The notes under the pieces: model-generated
Told to the model about the DNA's origin: nothing
The model's input: the letters and a program-made list of their open reading frames with translations, nothing else
Database searches by the model: none
NCBI RefSeq assembly: GCF_000208745.1
Contig: NC_030854.1
Span: forward strand, 19,164,731-19,228,730
DNA: 64,000 bases
Direction of reading: 5' to 3'
Origin: Theobroma cacao
Lineage: Eukaryota; Streptophyta; Magnoliopsida; Malvales; Malvaceae
Shown: positions 1-13,600 of the stretch, piece by piece
Layout of the letters: every line of letters begins with the position of its first letter
Numbering within the stretch: the stretch's first letter is position 1
Translations under genes and position numbers: made by a program

Positions 1-840
1 GTTAAGAGAAGCAAAGAACTTGAACAAAATATCTCTTGATGAAATCTATGGCACATTTCTAACCTATGAGTAAGAAATTCAGCAAGAGAGGTCTGGCACT
101 AAAGTTAGAGCTCTTGAAAGAGAGCTTGACAATGTATCATCTAAAGAAGATGATGAGCAGGCAATGAGGTACAAGAGGTAGCTAAGCCAAGAAAATCAAA
201 GAAAGATGAGAAGAAATATCAGAAGAGATCAAGGATCATCTTGGAGGGATAAATACAGGAATGAAGTTTCAAAGAGCAGTCAATCTGCTTGCTATTAATG
301 CTAGAAAGCTGGACACAATAAAATAGATTGTCTTCTGAACAAGAAAGCCAACCCCAAGAAGGAAAAGAAGAAAAAGCTATGATGGCAACAAGGTCAGATA
401 ATGATTCATCCACCTTGGATGATGATGAAACAAAAGTGGAACTAAAGGCCAACCTCTGATTGATAGCCAAAGAAGCTAATATTGAGGTAATCTCAGAAAT
501 TCCCAATGCTTCATTTGATGAATTGCAACATAATATGATGCTTATATGAAGAATTTGAGAACTTAAGCTTAACATGTATTGCTTTTCAAATGAAAGTTTT
601 ATCTTCAACTTCTGAATTAGAAAAAACTCAAAACTATTAGAATGATGTGATAAATTGTAAAGATGCTCCTCCAGCTTAAATGGAACTATTAAAATATGAT
701 TTTGGAATTCTAAAATTGGAGCTAAAAGCTTTAAGCCTTACAAGAGGCACTTGATGAAAATTCGCCTCTCAAACTTTAATTTCGAAGGAAGTTCAAAGCA
801 GAACTTGAATGAGCACTCAAAACCAAAGCAACTTTTTTTG
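1..840 (+). pseudogene. Degenerate Copia-type gag with CCHC zinc knuckle
   Basis: Conceptual translation of the plus strand gives lysine- and glutamate-rich sequence typical of Ty1/copia Gag, interrupted by stops and frameshifts. At 290-340 a retroviral-type zinc knuckle is still readable (C-Y-x-C-x-x-x-G-H-x-x-x-x-C, followed by LLNKK), although two of its spacer codons are now stops. It is followed by the charged stretch and the coiled-coil-like part (around 440-650, ending near NDVINCKDAPP) that follow the knuckle in SIRE/Copia-like elements of dicots. No intact protease, integrase or reverse transcriptase is visible nearby. This element lies where the next intron of the neighbouring WW-domain gene should be, so I infer it sits inside that intron. 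Family assignment is from motif recall, not a search. Confidence 0.6.
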
Positions 841-2540
841 GGGGGAATGGCTTAAGTTCTTCTAGATTTTCTCCATATAGATTTATTTAGGAGGAATGGA
901 CATCTCTCTTATTGCTATCATGAGGACCGTAACCATCCTAGAACTAAGCTAGTTTAGGTCCAAAAGAATCTTATATGCTAACAAACCCCCAAGAACCCAT
1001 CAAAGTATGGGTACCTAAAAATGCAAAATGAAAAGCTGCTTTTGTAGGTTGAGCTGAAGCTGAAAAGGAGTTTCTTGAGAGCTCAGCCAGGAGAGAAAAG
1101 CCTTGAGGGATTGTGCCAAAATTGATCACAGCATTAAACAAGATGAATGTCTGCATAAAGTCGTTGAATTGGGAAATGGCAAAGATGCAACTATTGGTGA
1201 TAACTCTTAAAGGTTTAAACAAAGTGGTACCCTTCTCCAACTCTCTTTTCAGATTATTTTGAATGTTTGAATTCTATTTATATGAAACAAATTTTAAACT
1301 ATCGATCTACTTATTGACACTGTTGAAAACATTAATGTTGAATTGCTAAAGCAAAATTCTTTTAAGATATCTGATTAACTCAGAAGATTCCAAAGCTTTT
1401 AGCAAGGAAACTTTATAGAATACCTATAAAGATTGTTTTTGATGAGGCTGATATTGCATGGATAAAAGTGATTTGTGTGGTGATAACGCAAGTGTCACTA
1501 CAGCAACATTAGAATTTCAAAATTTATATGATCAAGAAGGAAGAAATATACAATGTTGTTGGAAGCAAAGCCAATAAAGTTTGAAACATATGTTGATTTG
1601 CAAAGAACAGCATGACTAAATGTCTCCACAGAACTGACAAAGGAAAAGACAAATCAATGGAGATTACATAAAGGTATGGCAAATTGACCACTACACTCGT
1701 TTTACAGTAAAGTTGCACTCACTATGCGATTAATAGAATGCTTAGAATTCATTTCCTGATTATTTGTGATATAAATTCATAATTTTATGCTGAAAGTTTA
1801 TGCATAACCATAAGTTTTTAATTGACTAAGAAAACATCATTAAGTGGCCAATGGACGACAACTCTGCTAAATGTTGTTTGAGTCATCTCATAAGGTTACT
1901 TGAATAATGGAAACATTATGATCTATAATGATGAGATGACTGCGTAAAGTTATAGTCAACTAATTGATCAATTGCTATAAACAGTAATCAGTTGTTGTCA
2001 TTGAAATCCCTAGGTCAAAGAGGAAATCCTTTTTGTACCCTTCACGCCAAACTTAAATCAACCCAACTAACACCAAAATTTATCAAGCTAAACTATCACT
2101 TATTCGATTGATCATCTCCAAATCAATCTAAAACAACTTTTCCCTTGAAACTTTCAAAATTTCTTTAAACCCTATCTCAAGAATTGCAAGACCAAAAAGA
2201 TCAAAATGTACTCTGAAAGAAAGATAAAACGAAAAGAAAAGCTAGAATCTTAAGGAGACTCTCACAAAGAAAAGCAAGTTTGAGGAAAGGATCAACCAAA
2301 GAAGTAGTAATTTTTCAGTTCAAGAATTTAAAAGAAATGGTACATTACTCTGACAGCTCACAAGATTATTTGTTGTAAATTTATAATCTGAGAAGAACTT
2401 GAATCCAACAATTTGGGCTTGAGAATCAAAACTCTACTTGAGAATATGACTTAGGTAGGACTACCAAACCTAAAAGAAAGTAGGTGTAGTCAATCTCTCG
2501 TTCAAGAATTTTACTCAAGAGTTGCTAAAAAAAGTTCTGA
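841..2540. other. Decayed retroelement DNA, no intact gene
   Basis: The plus-strand reading continues in fragments (for example a cysteine/histidine-rich piece near 915-940 and a retroelement-like stretch at 1020-1260) with many stops. No usable ORF, RNA gene or clear LTR boundary could be identified. Best read as the eroded interior of the element that starts at the left edge. Confidence 0.4.
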
Positions 2541-2553
2541 AATTACTGGTGAT

Positions 2554-3200
2554 GTGATATGGGAAAAGGAAAATTTGGATGTGTTTGTAGGAAGAAAAGA
2601 GCTAATAATCAGTCCAATGAGGCTTCAACAAGTTCTCAACTTCAAACAGGAAAAAGGAGAATTCAAAGTTGTAGATGATTTTGATGAAAATGAAGCTTGG
2701 AATAATTTTATTAACCTTGACGAAACCTTCTCCAAGAATAGCACATGCATGAAACTCGGTCTCCAGAGATCAGATTTCTACCTCACTTTATAGGCATCTA
2801 AGGCAGATGGAAAAGCCTCTCGAAAGTGACAAGAGAAGACCTTTGGTTGCTCACCAAAGCTCTAGAAGGTGAAAAGGTAAACTTACATATGCACAAGATC
2901 TCCAGGATGAAGAAGTCATCCCTTCCTTCTAGAAAATCATAACCTTTGCCAACTATTGAAATTGATTATGATAATTCTGTTTATAGGTCCATTTGGAAAG
3001 AGTCCATTTGAGTATATCCATGCCATTAAACCTGTACACCTATTGACCTTTTTCCTTTTCCAAAAATGTTTTGCACCTCTGAACCTACCAAATTTTTTGT
3101 CCAATATACTTGCAGTTAGAGGAAAGATTGCAATGAATCATATGAACTTGCTACTAATAATCATTGGGCAATTAATTTTAGAATTAGTGATCATGTGATG
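2554..3200 (+). pseudogene. Degenerate retrotransposon-associated ORF (plant transposon protein-like)
   Basis: A 79-codon open stretch (2554-2793) continues in broken frames to about 3200. Its first part (FVGRKELIISPMRL, then VLNFK) resembles the large 'putative plant transposon protein' found in gag-only plant retroelements, where a similar V-x-x-S-P-x-x-L-x-x-V-L-N segment occurs. Downstream frames are disrupted by several stops. I cannot name the family with certainty; it is not a host gene I recognise. Confidence 0.35.
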
Positions 3201-4209
3201 GTATGTGTTCATTTTGAATGTTAAGACTTCTTAGAAATTACATGCTCATGCCAGGTGCCTCTATCCTATCATTGATAACTTGACCCTAAAGCTTATTTAC
3301 TTGATTTATCCTACCATTTGAATAATAATCTTATTTCAGTGAGGAAGACCTGTTACCTTATAAAGGTAATTGGAGCCTCTTTATTTCTTTCAAATAATTT
3401 GCAATGACCTCTATTTCTCACATGCTAGAATTTTCATCCCGTAAGGATGAGGCTGCTGTTGTTCTAGTTCTAGATTATGAAACTATTGTTTGTAGTAATG
3501 GGGGATTACCTTGATATGTTGCTAAGGAGAGGTTGACCAACCATGGATGTTTCTTAGATTATTGCTGATGAGTTTCAAAATTTGTACCTCAGAGAGCTGT
3601 TTGAGTTGTACTTGCAATTTAACTCTTTGGAATTAGCTTTGTCCAAAAGGAAAGAATGATGAAGGGTCATTATCTACATTTTTGAGAAATAATTATTTTA
3701 GACAAAGTTTAGAAAATAGGGTTTTGTTTTTTTGCTAATTAAATAGGGTTTAGTTATTTAAGCTTATTTCATTAGAACTTTATTATGTTGGCTACTTAAT
3801 GTGAGCTTGATGTAAAGTTTCTTAAACTTACATAAATATGTTACTTTAAGACTTTTAAGGGCACCTTCAGACAATTGAGATATTCAAATTTGAGTCATCA
3901 CATACTGAGACTAGAGGATTTTGTAGTTTTGACAATTGAAAATTCCATACTCATTAAATCTTATTTTGAAATTATTGGGTGGTATATCAACAGGTCTTAA
4001 CAAAATGCTAAAACTGCAAGGAGAGAATTAGGACAATTGAATTTACAAAGATTTATTTTCCCGAACCTGAACTATACGTGAATTCTCAAGAGAAATAAAA
4101 CGGGACTTTTAATCACATTGCTAGATGACCTTGAATCATGCAGTAACCTCAGAAATAAGCAAATTAGAGTTAGTTCAATTACAAAGAGATCCAAAGTGAG
4201 AGGCTGTAC
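3201..4209. other. No gene seen; AT-rich, LTR-like
   Basis: No coding segment with support on either strand. The sequence is AT-rich and presumably the remaining part of the retroelement region plus flanking intron of the WW-domain gene. The next exon of that gene (encoding its C-terminal part) was looked for here and not found. Confidence 0.35.
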
Positions 4210-4605
4210 CGTTGCTTCGGAGCCTTATTCTCATAACGGTCTTTGGTATTTGCAGACTGCTGCTGATCTGTAATAGTTGACAAATACTGGCTCTGTGGCA
4301 GATTGAGAACTCTGCATTTCATAGAAGTTTTCAGTATTATCAGCTTCAACTTGCTTTCTTAAATGCAGAAAAATGACAAATACGTAAAAAAATGTATGCA
4401 TTTATACATGTACATATACATATATATAGTATATANNNNNNNNNNNNNNNNNNNNNNNNNNNNNNNNNNNNNNNNNNNNNNNNNNNNNNNNNNNNNNNNN
4501 NNNNNNNNNNNNNNNNNNNNNNNNNNNNNNNNNNNNNNNNNNNNNNNNNNNNNNNNNNNNNNNNNNNNNNNNNNNNNNNNNNNNNNNNNNNNNNNNNNNN
4601 NNNNN

Positions 4606-4636
<31 letters not shown>

Positions 4637-7600
4637 GTGCTACTCCAAGTTAAGAACATCCCACGTTCACAAGTCTCAATATCTTATTTTTCAAACAATG
4701 CATTTTGCTGGCAAGAAAAATGATTTTGATTTCCTTTTATTCATTTTCTGATCTGGCATGGCCAGCAAAAAGAAAAGAGAGTTTCACAATGGTATCTTAA
4801 ATGCACCAGTTTCTCATCTCGTTCTCCATAAATGTTCCACATATTATGAAAACAAAACAAGAAAACCTCTAGAACCAATGGCATCATGGCATGATAGTTA
4901 CAACATTTCTTTTGTACATCATTTTAAATTGTCTGACCTAAACCAGATTTTAATCACTGACAGATGTCACATATAAATGTATACACAAATAGCCACAGGA
5001 CCTATACCTTGAATCATTGGGAAATAATTTATGTTTTGCAACCAAATTTAAGTATAAATGGCTTTTAGAGGCCCGAACTAATTAAGGTTATGTACAATTT
5101 CCTTGATACAATAGGTTACATCACAAAAGCTAATCCCAGTATCTCATAATGAACTCTCACAGAATTCCCTTTTATTCACAGAAGTATTCATATATGCAAA
5201 TTGTTTGTTGTAAAAACTATAAAGTTGGCTCGCTGTCCAAAAGGACACATGAAATACATATGGAACATCCAATGCAATTTTAATCTAGTAGCTTGTAAAC
5301 AGCTCCTTCTTCCAATTGTTTACATTAGAAAAGGAAAAGGGTACATCATTTTAAACCAAAAGCAAATAAATAAAAAAAAGAGAACTCCAATTTGAATATC
5401 ATAATCCAATGATATTAGGCAAAACGCTATAAGCATCTCTTTTTAACTGACTTACACAAAAGCATTCAACTGTTTAAGATCACAAGTCGACTTTAACAGT
5501 TTAAAAAGAAAAACTGAATGCCAAGTAAGTCTCTGAATATTTCTTCCCACACACATGAGAAGATCTTAGTGCGCCTAGCTGTTGCAAAGGTGTTCCCCTG
5601 AAACCCCAAAACCAACCAGGCTGCACTCCCTTTGTGAATTAATAAAAAAAATTCAACTGCTTAAGATCACAACCTGATCTTAAATCATTTAAAAAAAAAT
5701 TAATGCCAGTAAGACTAGTTCTCAGTGTGCCTGGCTGTTGCAAAGATTTTAACCTCCAACACCAAAAGCAACTAGGCCAGGTTCCCTTATTTTTCCCTCC
5801 AAACTTCATGCATGCTTCTGAAGGTTCTGTAAGGATGCAGAAACTTAAGACGTGCCATAGATCTTTATATATAGAAGGATGAATCTCAAAAACTTTTTTA
5901 ACTGTAAATACCAACTTTCCCCTCTCTATTTAAAAAATGTAAACATGGTACCCTAACATCCCCTAATTAAAATGGCATGAAAAGGTTAATTTTATTAAGT
6001 TAAATAAAACTCAGATCCCAATGGTTGGTTTAAGAAAAGAGGAAGATGAGTGTGGGATATACTAGCTGAATACTGTTACAAAATGCTTTTGATATAAATG
6101 CAAGGCATTTCCAGCTCACCTATGCCACAGAGATACTCTGAAAAGAAATGTCAAGAAAGGTATACTTCAAACGATTCAAATAGCAAAGTAGCATATATAC
6201 TAGCAAACCTTTAAACAACCATACTTCCTTTTGAGTACTATTAGACCTTGAACTTTTTTTTTAGTTCTTGTACCAACAAGAATTATAACCATTGGCTGTC
6301 ATGATGTGTTACTGGCCAGAAAGCCAGGTAAATACAACCACGTTTGCTCTCTTTCTAGAGAATTTTCTCCATTTTTTGCAAAAACATAAACCCAGGCACA
6401 ATTCTTGGTTTAGCTATTAATTTTATCATAAAAATAGATCAAACCAGCCTCTGAATTACTACTCAGGAGCCTTTTCCATGACTTAAAGTCCCTCAATCTT
6501 TACTTCATTCTTACCATTTCACATGGTATGCACAAATATGAAATCTAAATCAAAAGCCTCAACCGCCTATTTTGACAAAAAAAGGGCTCTCATAATTTAT
6601 AATTTGAAGCTACAGACTACTTTAAGGACTTCAGTAGATAAACTTTCTTCTATAACCCTAGTTCTTGAGGGTGCCACTCCTTTCTTTATTTCCAATTTGT
6701 GTGCTCTCTATATTTGCTTTTCTTCTCTTAGACAAACAATATAAAATCTTGTGGACAATGGAAAACAGTGCTAGTGTTTACTACTTCCTAAAATATTTAA
6801 AGGCACTTATATAATCTTAGCAGGACATACTTTCCTTTATCAATTAACAATAATTCAAAAACAATCTGCACCAAAAGAAACTTGGAAAAAAAGGAATAAA
6901 AGTTTACTGAAAAATGAAACCAACTGTGACAGTTTTATTCAAATCAACTAGCAACCATCGAAACAGTGGAACGAGAAACATTAAGACAACTAAAACAGGG
7001 GTAAAATCCAAAAAGCCCCCTCAAAACACTTCAAAAGGACACTTTGGTCCCTTTTATTTCAAAATGATATTTTTGGTCCTTGGACTGCTAACACAGTTAG
7101 TCAACCGTTAAAAAATTAGACCAAATATTACATAAATGTTTTAAGACATAAATACCCTTTATATTAGTTTTTTAATTTAAACATTTTCTTTTGAAAAAAA
7201 AATCTGCTCATCAATCCCTTAAAAACCTTAATCAGAAAAAAAAAAAAAAAAAAAAAAAACCTAAAACATTTTTATTTGAAGGCCCAAAAATTTGAAGCCG
7301 TATCTACCTTAAACCATAAACTTCTTTCTTAAGGTAAAGTATATTGCCATCAAACTCTTTATTTTTCCAACAATTTGAAAAAAAAAATTTCCGTTGAAAA
7401 GCATATATTAAAAAGTAAATCTTTTGTTCAATGATGGATATTTCAAATTTGATGGTGTCAGATCAAGAAATTGATTTTTTACTTATGCTTACAAATTTTA
7501 TTGAAATAATTTTCCCCAAAATTTGTTCTTTGAAACTAGGGTTTAAGGTGACATGAAAAGATTTTGACTTGATTACTATATATAAAAGATTTTGAGTTTA

Positions 7601-10600
7601 TCTCTTCTCTGTTAAATATTGAATTTTATTAAGTATCAAAATGAGACAAATTACAACATTCACAAATCCCATTCTAGAATTTTATGAAGTTTTAAGTTTT
7701 TTTCTACTTTGTCATATATTGAACGTTATTAATATCAAAATAAATTTTATTAAGTTTTGGAAAGAAACATGAGCAGTTTTTTTTAAAAAAGGCATTTGTG
7801 TCCTAAAATATGCATGTAGTATTGGTTATTATTTGTTTAACTGTTGACTAACAGTGTTAATAGTTAAGGGATCAAAAGCATCATTTTGAAACAAGAGGGA
7901 CCAAAATGTCTTTTTGAAGTATTTTAAGGGGCTTTTTGAATTTTACCCACTAAACAGGACGTCACAACTATTATTATAACATTGTGTCCATTTCACAGAT
8001 GCATTGTTCCAGAAAGTTGATCCTCTTTCTTTATTCTTAAGTGCTTTCGAGAGGCTTTCTGATGTAGAACAAGTAGGGGAAAGAGAGAGAAAATAACAAT
8101 TTAGAGGGAAATCTAGGATAGGCAGAAGCAAATTAGGGAGAAACAGAGGAAATAGGCAGAGATATAGAAGACTTATGGGGAGAAACCAGAAAGAACGAAT
8201 AGGGAGAGAAAATCACAATACACAATATCTCACAATCTCAAATATTCATTATCCAGAAACTAATCAAAACCTAAAGTAACATAGACATCTATAAGCTAAA
8301 CCCTAAACTCAAAATACCAAATATAACTCTAAAACCCTAATACATGGAAATTAACTAATTAATATGAAAGTATAACAAAAGAGCCTAAAGATATGTAAAA
8401 ATTACAGTCAAACTCGTAAAGTATAAAATAAAGTCCTAGATTACTTAATACCTCAACTACCACATTTCCCTGATTCATCACTTCCTCTTTCTTTCTTTTT
8501 ATTAATCTAAGGCTCCTGGTCTTTGCCTTCAGGGTCCACTACTCTCCCAGCTTCTCTATTATCTTTCACTTCCCATATGACAATTTTTTATTCTATTCCT
8601 TGATTCTTCAAATATGATATAGATGTAAGGGTGCACACTTAATGTATTCCACCCAGAAAGAAAAATTAAGTTATATATATAAGGTGAAAAATAATCTTAG
8701 TTGGTTAGGTTCTTTGATTTTCAGTAGAGTAACTTTATTAGTTTTTAATATTTTACATGGACAACAAACAAGAATTGCTAAAAAGAAGAACATATTTTCC
8801 AAGAAAAACATTTTGTTTGATGGATATATATTTTGCTAATTAATATTCAAGAGAACATTGTTTCCTTATGTATTTATTCATAATTTACAACATAATGCCC
8901 TCAACTACTAACATAAAATAGTTGTTACCTGGTAGGAGCTCCAGTGCACATGATTTTTTTTCCTTTTTTACCAGAACATACAATTCACTCATCCAGATTA
9001 TGTTCTATAATATAATATGTTACAAAAATTATTTTATACCACAATAAAACTCAAACTTGGTCTAATGGTTTTAACCCCCCCTTCAGGATTAAGATCTAAG
9101 GCTGAAATCTCCTCTCTCTTCTTGAATTTTCTCAATTGTACCAAAAAAAAATTGTATCATTATAATAATTACAATAAAAATATAGTTTTTTATTTTTTTA
9201 AATACTTAAAGATAAATTTAGCATGCAAGTTAATGTTTATGTGCTCCTTTGTTTTGCAACCTGCTAAAATGTACGGGTTAAAAGTGCTTGTTCAGCATCA
9301 TAATAAAATGCAATACTGAGAGTTGTTTCTGAAGACATTATATACCGTGTACAGTGATTGCAGTAACCCCAAACCTGCACCAGGCCCACTCCCCAACCTC
9401 CACAACCGATGCATTTGTCCAGGTTTGGTGATTGAGAAGCCAAATTGCCATAAACAGTATTTTCAGAAAACCTGCTCCCTGGGTGCTCTAATGCAACCGG
9501 CTGCGATAAATCAGGGCACTCCCATTGAGATATATTGGTCCTTGTATTGTAAAAATATTTGTGCCCTATACATTAGCCAAAAAAAAAAAAGAACGAAAAA
9601 AGAAAAACCCTTAAATTTGTGTACTAAGTTAAAAGGCACAAGAAAGCAATGTTACTATCTGAATGCACATAGTAGATTTTACGGAAAAGAAAGGTTAAAA
9701 TATGCATGCAGTAACAAATACAAGGTAATGTGTTCCATTATTCTCCAAGCAGGAGCCATATCAAAGCAGGTCAACCATGCTGTTTCAAGTTTTAGTTTCA
9801 TGCTGCATCAAGTGGTATCAATGCAAAACAATCTATTTTCTACCAACTCAACTCATATTTCTGAACATTTTCAACCACCTTTTGGGGACTTTTTTCTATC
9901 ACCACCACCTCCAACAAAGAAATTGGCTCCAATGATTTAGGATGGAATTATGCTAGTTGAGAGATTAAGTCATGAAGGATTTTATTTTATTTTTTATGGG
10001 TTTGGTTGTAATTGTCACATATATTACACATTTTTAGGTTATTTTATATAAATTAGTATTTACACTTTACTTTTAAAGTATTAGAGTTTTAGGTTTATAT
10101 TTGGTATTTTATGAGTTTAGGCTTTAGCTTATAAATGTCTATGCTACTTTATGTTTTGATTAGCCTTGGATGATAGCTTTTTTTTTTTTTTTTTTTTGAT
10201 AAGCTGGATGACAACTTTTTGAGTAGACATATTGATTATTATGATTTCTCCCTGTATTGATTCTTTCTGGTTTTCTCTCCAAAGTCTTCTATTTCTCTCC
10301 CTATTTTCTTTGTTTTCCCTAATTGCTTCTGTATATCTCTGATTTTCCCTCTAAATTTCCATTTTCCATCTCTTTCCCCTACTTGTTCTACATCACCCAA
10401 ATCCCAAAAACCATCAGAACTGCAGCCTAAAAGACTCATATACACCCACATAAACTACTCTTTACAACCAAATCCATGGGCCACATGTACTAACTAATGT
10501 GCACTTGCATATATGCTCAAGTGGCAATCTCAAAAGCTCATTTCAAAGACAGCATAAATGCTTATCTAACACTTTATGTCATCTAACTGAAGTCAGCCTC

Positions 10601-13600
10601 CATGCCATACATCCATCAATAGGCCCATTATGGCCATGTCATGATGCAACAATAACCACAACCCCATATTTTCAACATGGTAATCCTATTTCCTACGAAA
10701 TTCCACTTACAAAGTTTGGTTTTCCAAATTAGTGGTGTTTTGTACTCTAGAGGGTTGGCATTCATCCATTAAAATTTGCCTATTACTTATTAGGTTAGAC
10801 AGCCACTTGATCTACATTTCCAAGTTCAGTTTCATCCTTCCTTATCCATTTTCGAAAATAAAAAATATCTTAAAGCCTTCTCCTTTCATATCATATAGAC
10901 TTGATTGCCTATATGTCAACATTCTTTATTGCACAGTGACATATCAATGGTGTTGAATTTATGAGCCATGCTCAGATTCTAACAATTTAAAAATTAAATT
11001 ATTACTACAATTTAAGTTTGCCTCAACATTTATTTTCATCACTTTTGGCCCAAAGTATCAAATATATACAACTATGATTCTATAGTTCCTCCTATAAGTT
11101 ATTCAAGCACCAACCCTAGTCTGATAAGCAGTTTAACCCCTAAGATGACATCAGTTACGTAAATTGTGAGGGTTATAAAAAAAGACATGTGAGAAAGGTA
11201 AGCTTAAAGGAAAATGATAATGCACCTTCTTCATTTCGGAATAGTAGAAGTATCCCTCACATACCTAGCAGTCTCACAGGAAACAAATTTTGCTGCTAGG
11301 CCACTATTCAAGGTTCAGCTTGACAAGATCCCTAATCTAACTAGAAGTTAGAAATGAAGGGGTTTGCAGATATTTCATTTCATCTTAAACGGGGCATCAA
11401 CCTATGGGATTCCACAAGACAAGTGATACTCAAGGTGGGGACTGAGTATGACAGATATGTTGATAGGTAAATACTTACAACCATAATAATTATCTTCCCA
11501 CTTTCGAAGACTTTAGCTTTTTGGTTTCTAAAGTAAGAATTAAGGGCATGTTTGGTTCGTAGAATAGAATAGAGGGGGAATGGAATTGCTATTTTGTGGG
11601 AAAAGAATTATGGCAACTATAGAATTGCCATTATGTAGTTTGGTTCATAGAGTGGAATTGCCATTTTGATATTATCTCAATGTTTGGTTGGTAAAAATAG
11701 TTTTGGAATCATAAAGGAATAAGTGATAAAAGGACAAAATACCCTTTATAATAATTTAATAAAATTTATGGGATTTTTAAATGCATTAACTTTCGGCAAT
11801 AAATATGTTATTATTAAATTATAATTTAATATGTTATCATTAAAATATTAATATGATTGTTATTTTAATTTCTTTTTCTTTTTTTCTTTTTTTCATTTTT
11901 CCTTTTCTTCTTGTCTTTCCTCTTCTCTAATTTGCCATCAGCCACCAAAGATGTCGTCAATGCAATGAAGCATCAATCTGGCACTTCTCTTCGCCAAATC
12001 TAGCCGTTGGAGCATGATCTAGTGCTTCTCATGGCCAGATCTAGCCATTGAAGCTCCAAAATGTGGAGGACAACCTTGGCTGTAAAGGAAGGAAGAAAAG
12101 AGGGTTTTGTCATGCCAACCAGAAGAGGATGGTGCTGGCTGTGTAGGAGGAAGGCAGCAATGGAAGAGGTTCAGAGAGAGAAAGAGTGAGGCGGATGAGG
12201 AAGAGAGAGACAGAGAGAGAGAGAAAGAAGAGGAAAATAAAAGGGTTTTATATGCTAGGTTAGGTTTTATCATACGGACAGTAATTTCACAAAATGGTTA
12301 ATAGCTATTCTAACTTTTCCAGGAATGGCCATTTCTTGGTTCAAAATGAACCAAACATAGGAATAACTATGCACATAAGAATAGGGGAGAATAGAATAGC
12401 CATTCTCCCCATTGTCCTCTTCTCCTTCATCTCACCTCCTCTATTTCTCTATTCCCTACCCTGGTGGATCAGCCCACTTGAATATTATGAAACACACATT
12501 AATACTAAAGTGAAAACTTAATGAAAAACCACTTTTACTCGAACCAAACCAAATTGTTTTGCATGCATTTTTCATATGTAATGCAGATAATACAACGAGC
12601 ATCAGTCTGCATTTAAGCAACCTTTAACCTTTCAAATGTTAGATGCTCATAAGCAAATACTAGTATCGAAATATCAGTTTAACCATAGAGCCTTTCAAAG
12701 TTTGGTAGACAAAAATGTTCCACTCCAATAAAAAAAATATCAATGGTTATTCTCAAACATAATGTAGGAACATTCTTACTAATCACTGCAGCTGCACCCC
12801 AAAAGATTTGATGGTATTTGTACACTTAAGAGATATAATTAGTATTTATTATTCTTTAAAATTTATATGGATGTAGAACAACATCACACATTCTGTATTA
12901 TTCATCCCAAAAGAAAATCAAATTGTGGATTCAGAAAATTGATCAGAATTAGACAATCAGACAAATAACTTTATACACAGCAAACCTGTTGTTTCATCTA
13001 CCGCTTCCACCCAATCTCCCACAAGTTGTGTAGCAAATGGAACCTGAGCACTCAAAGATGTTTCTACAGGTCTTTCCCACTGACTCTTTCCGGTACCATC
13101 ATTATAATAATATGAAGCACCAGTTGAAGGATCTTTTGCTTCCACCTATAAAAGAACTAAAAGAAGTTAACAGAGACATGAAATAAAAGCTAGAAGAAAA
13201 TTTTCCAGAATATCAACTTTACAACTACTTAAAGATAAAATTACAGTCATGTCCTGCTAAGAATGTTTTTATTTTTCCTCCTCTTTTTCTTGCATATCAA
13301 AAACTATTTACACCCATATGTAAAAAAAAGTATTAAAAAAGGGCACCTACTCACCAATAATTAATGCAGAAAGCTCACATGAAAATGAATTGCAGCAATG
13401 AAGAATCATCTTCTTATGTACCAGTGCAATAACATAAATACATGAAGTAAAAGTTTGAACCTAAAAGAAAACTTTCAGAGGGAGACAGTCTAAGTTCAAG
13501 AAAGTCCAATCCCATAATAGTTATCATAAAAAAGCTTTAAAATAATAGCATCAAAAAACTGAATGGAGCCTTTCCTTATTTTTGTTCCATTTTCTACCGC

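Noticed and set aside
3201..4209. Next (11th) exon of the WW-domain gene within the window
   Set aside because: The expected acidic Y-x-x-P type C-terminal segment was not found in either the 3.2-4.2 kb stretch or the retroelement region to its left.
4363..4751. ORFs of 85-119 codons crossing the N run
   Set aside because: They exist only because Ns translate as X; flanks are microsatellite.
9323..9940. 205-codon plus-strand ORF
   Set aside because: It is the antisense shadow of exon 9 of the WW-domain gene continuing into intron; the minus strand matches conserved WW and C-x-x-C motifs.
12019..12301. Serine-rich and Glu/Arg-rich ORFs on opposite strands
   Set aside because: Both are readings of a GAGAGA-rich low-complexity block inside a DNA transposon.
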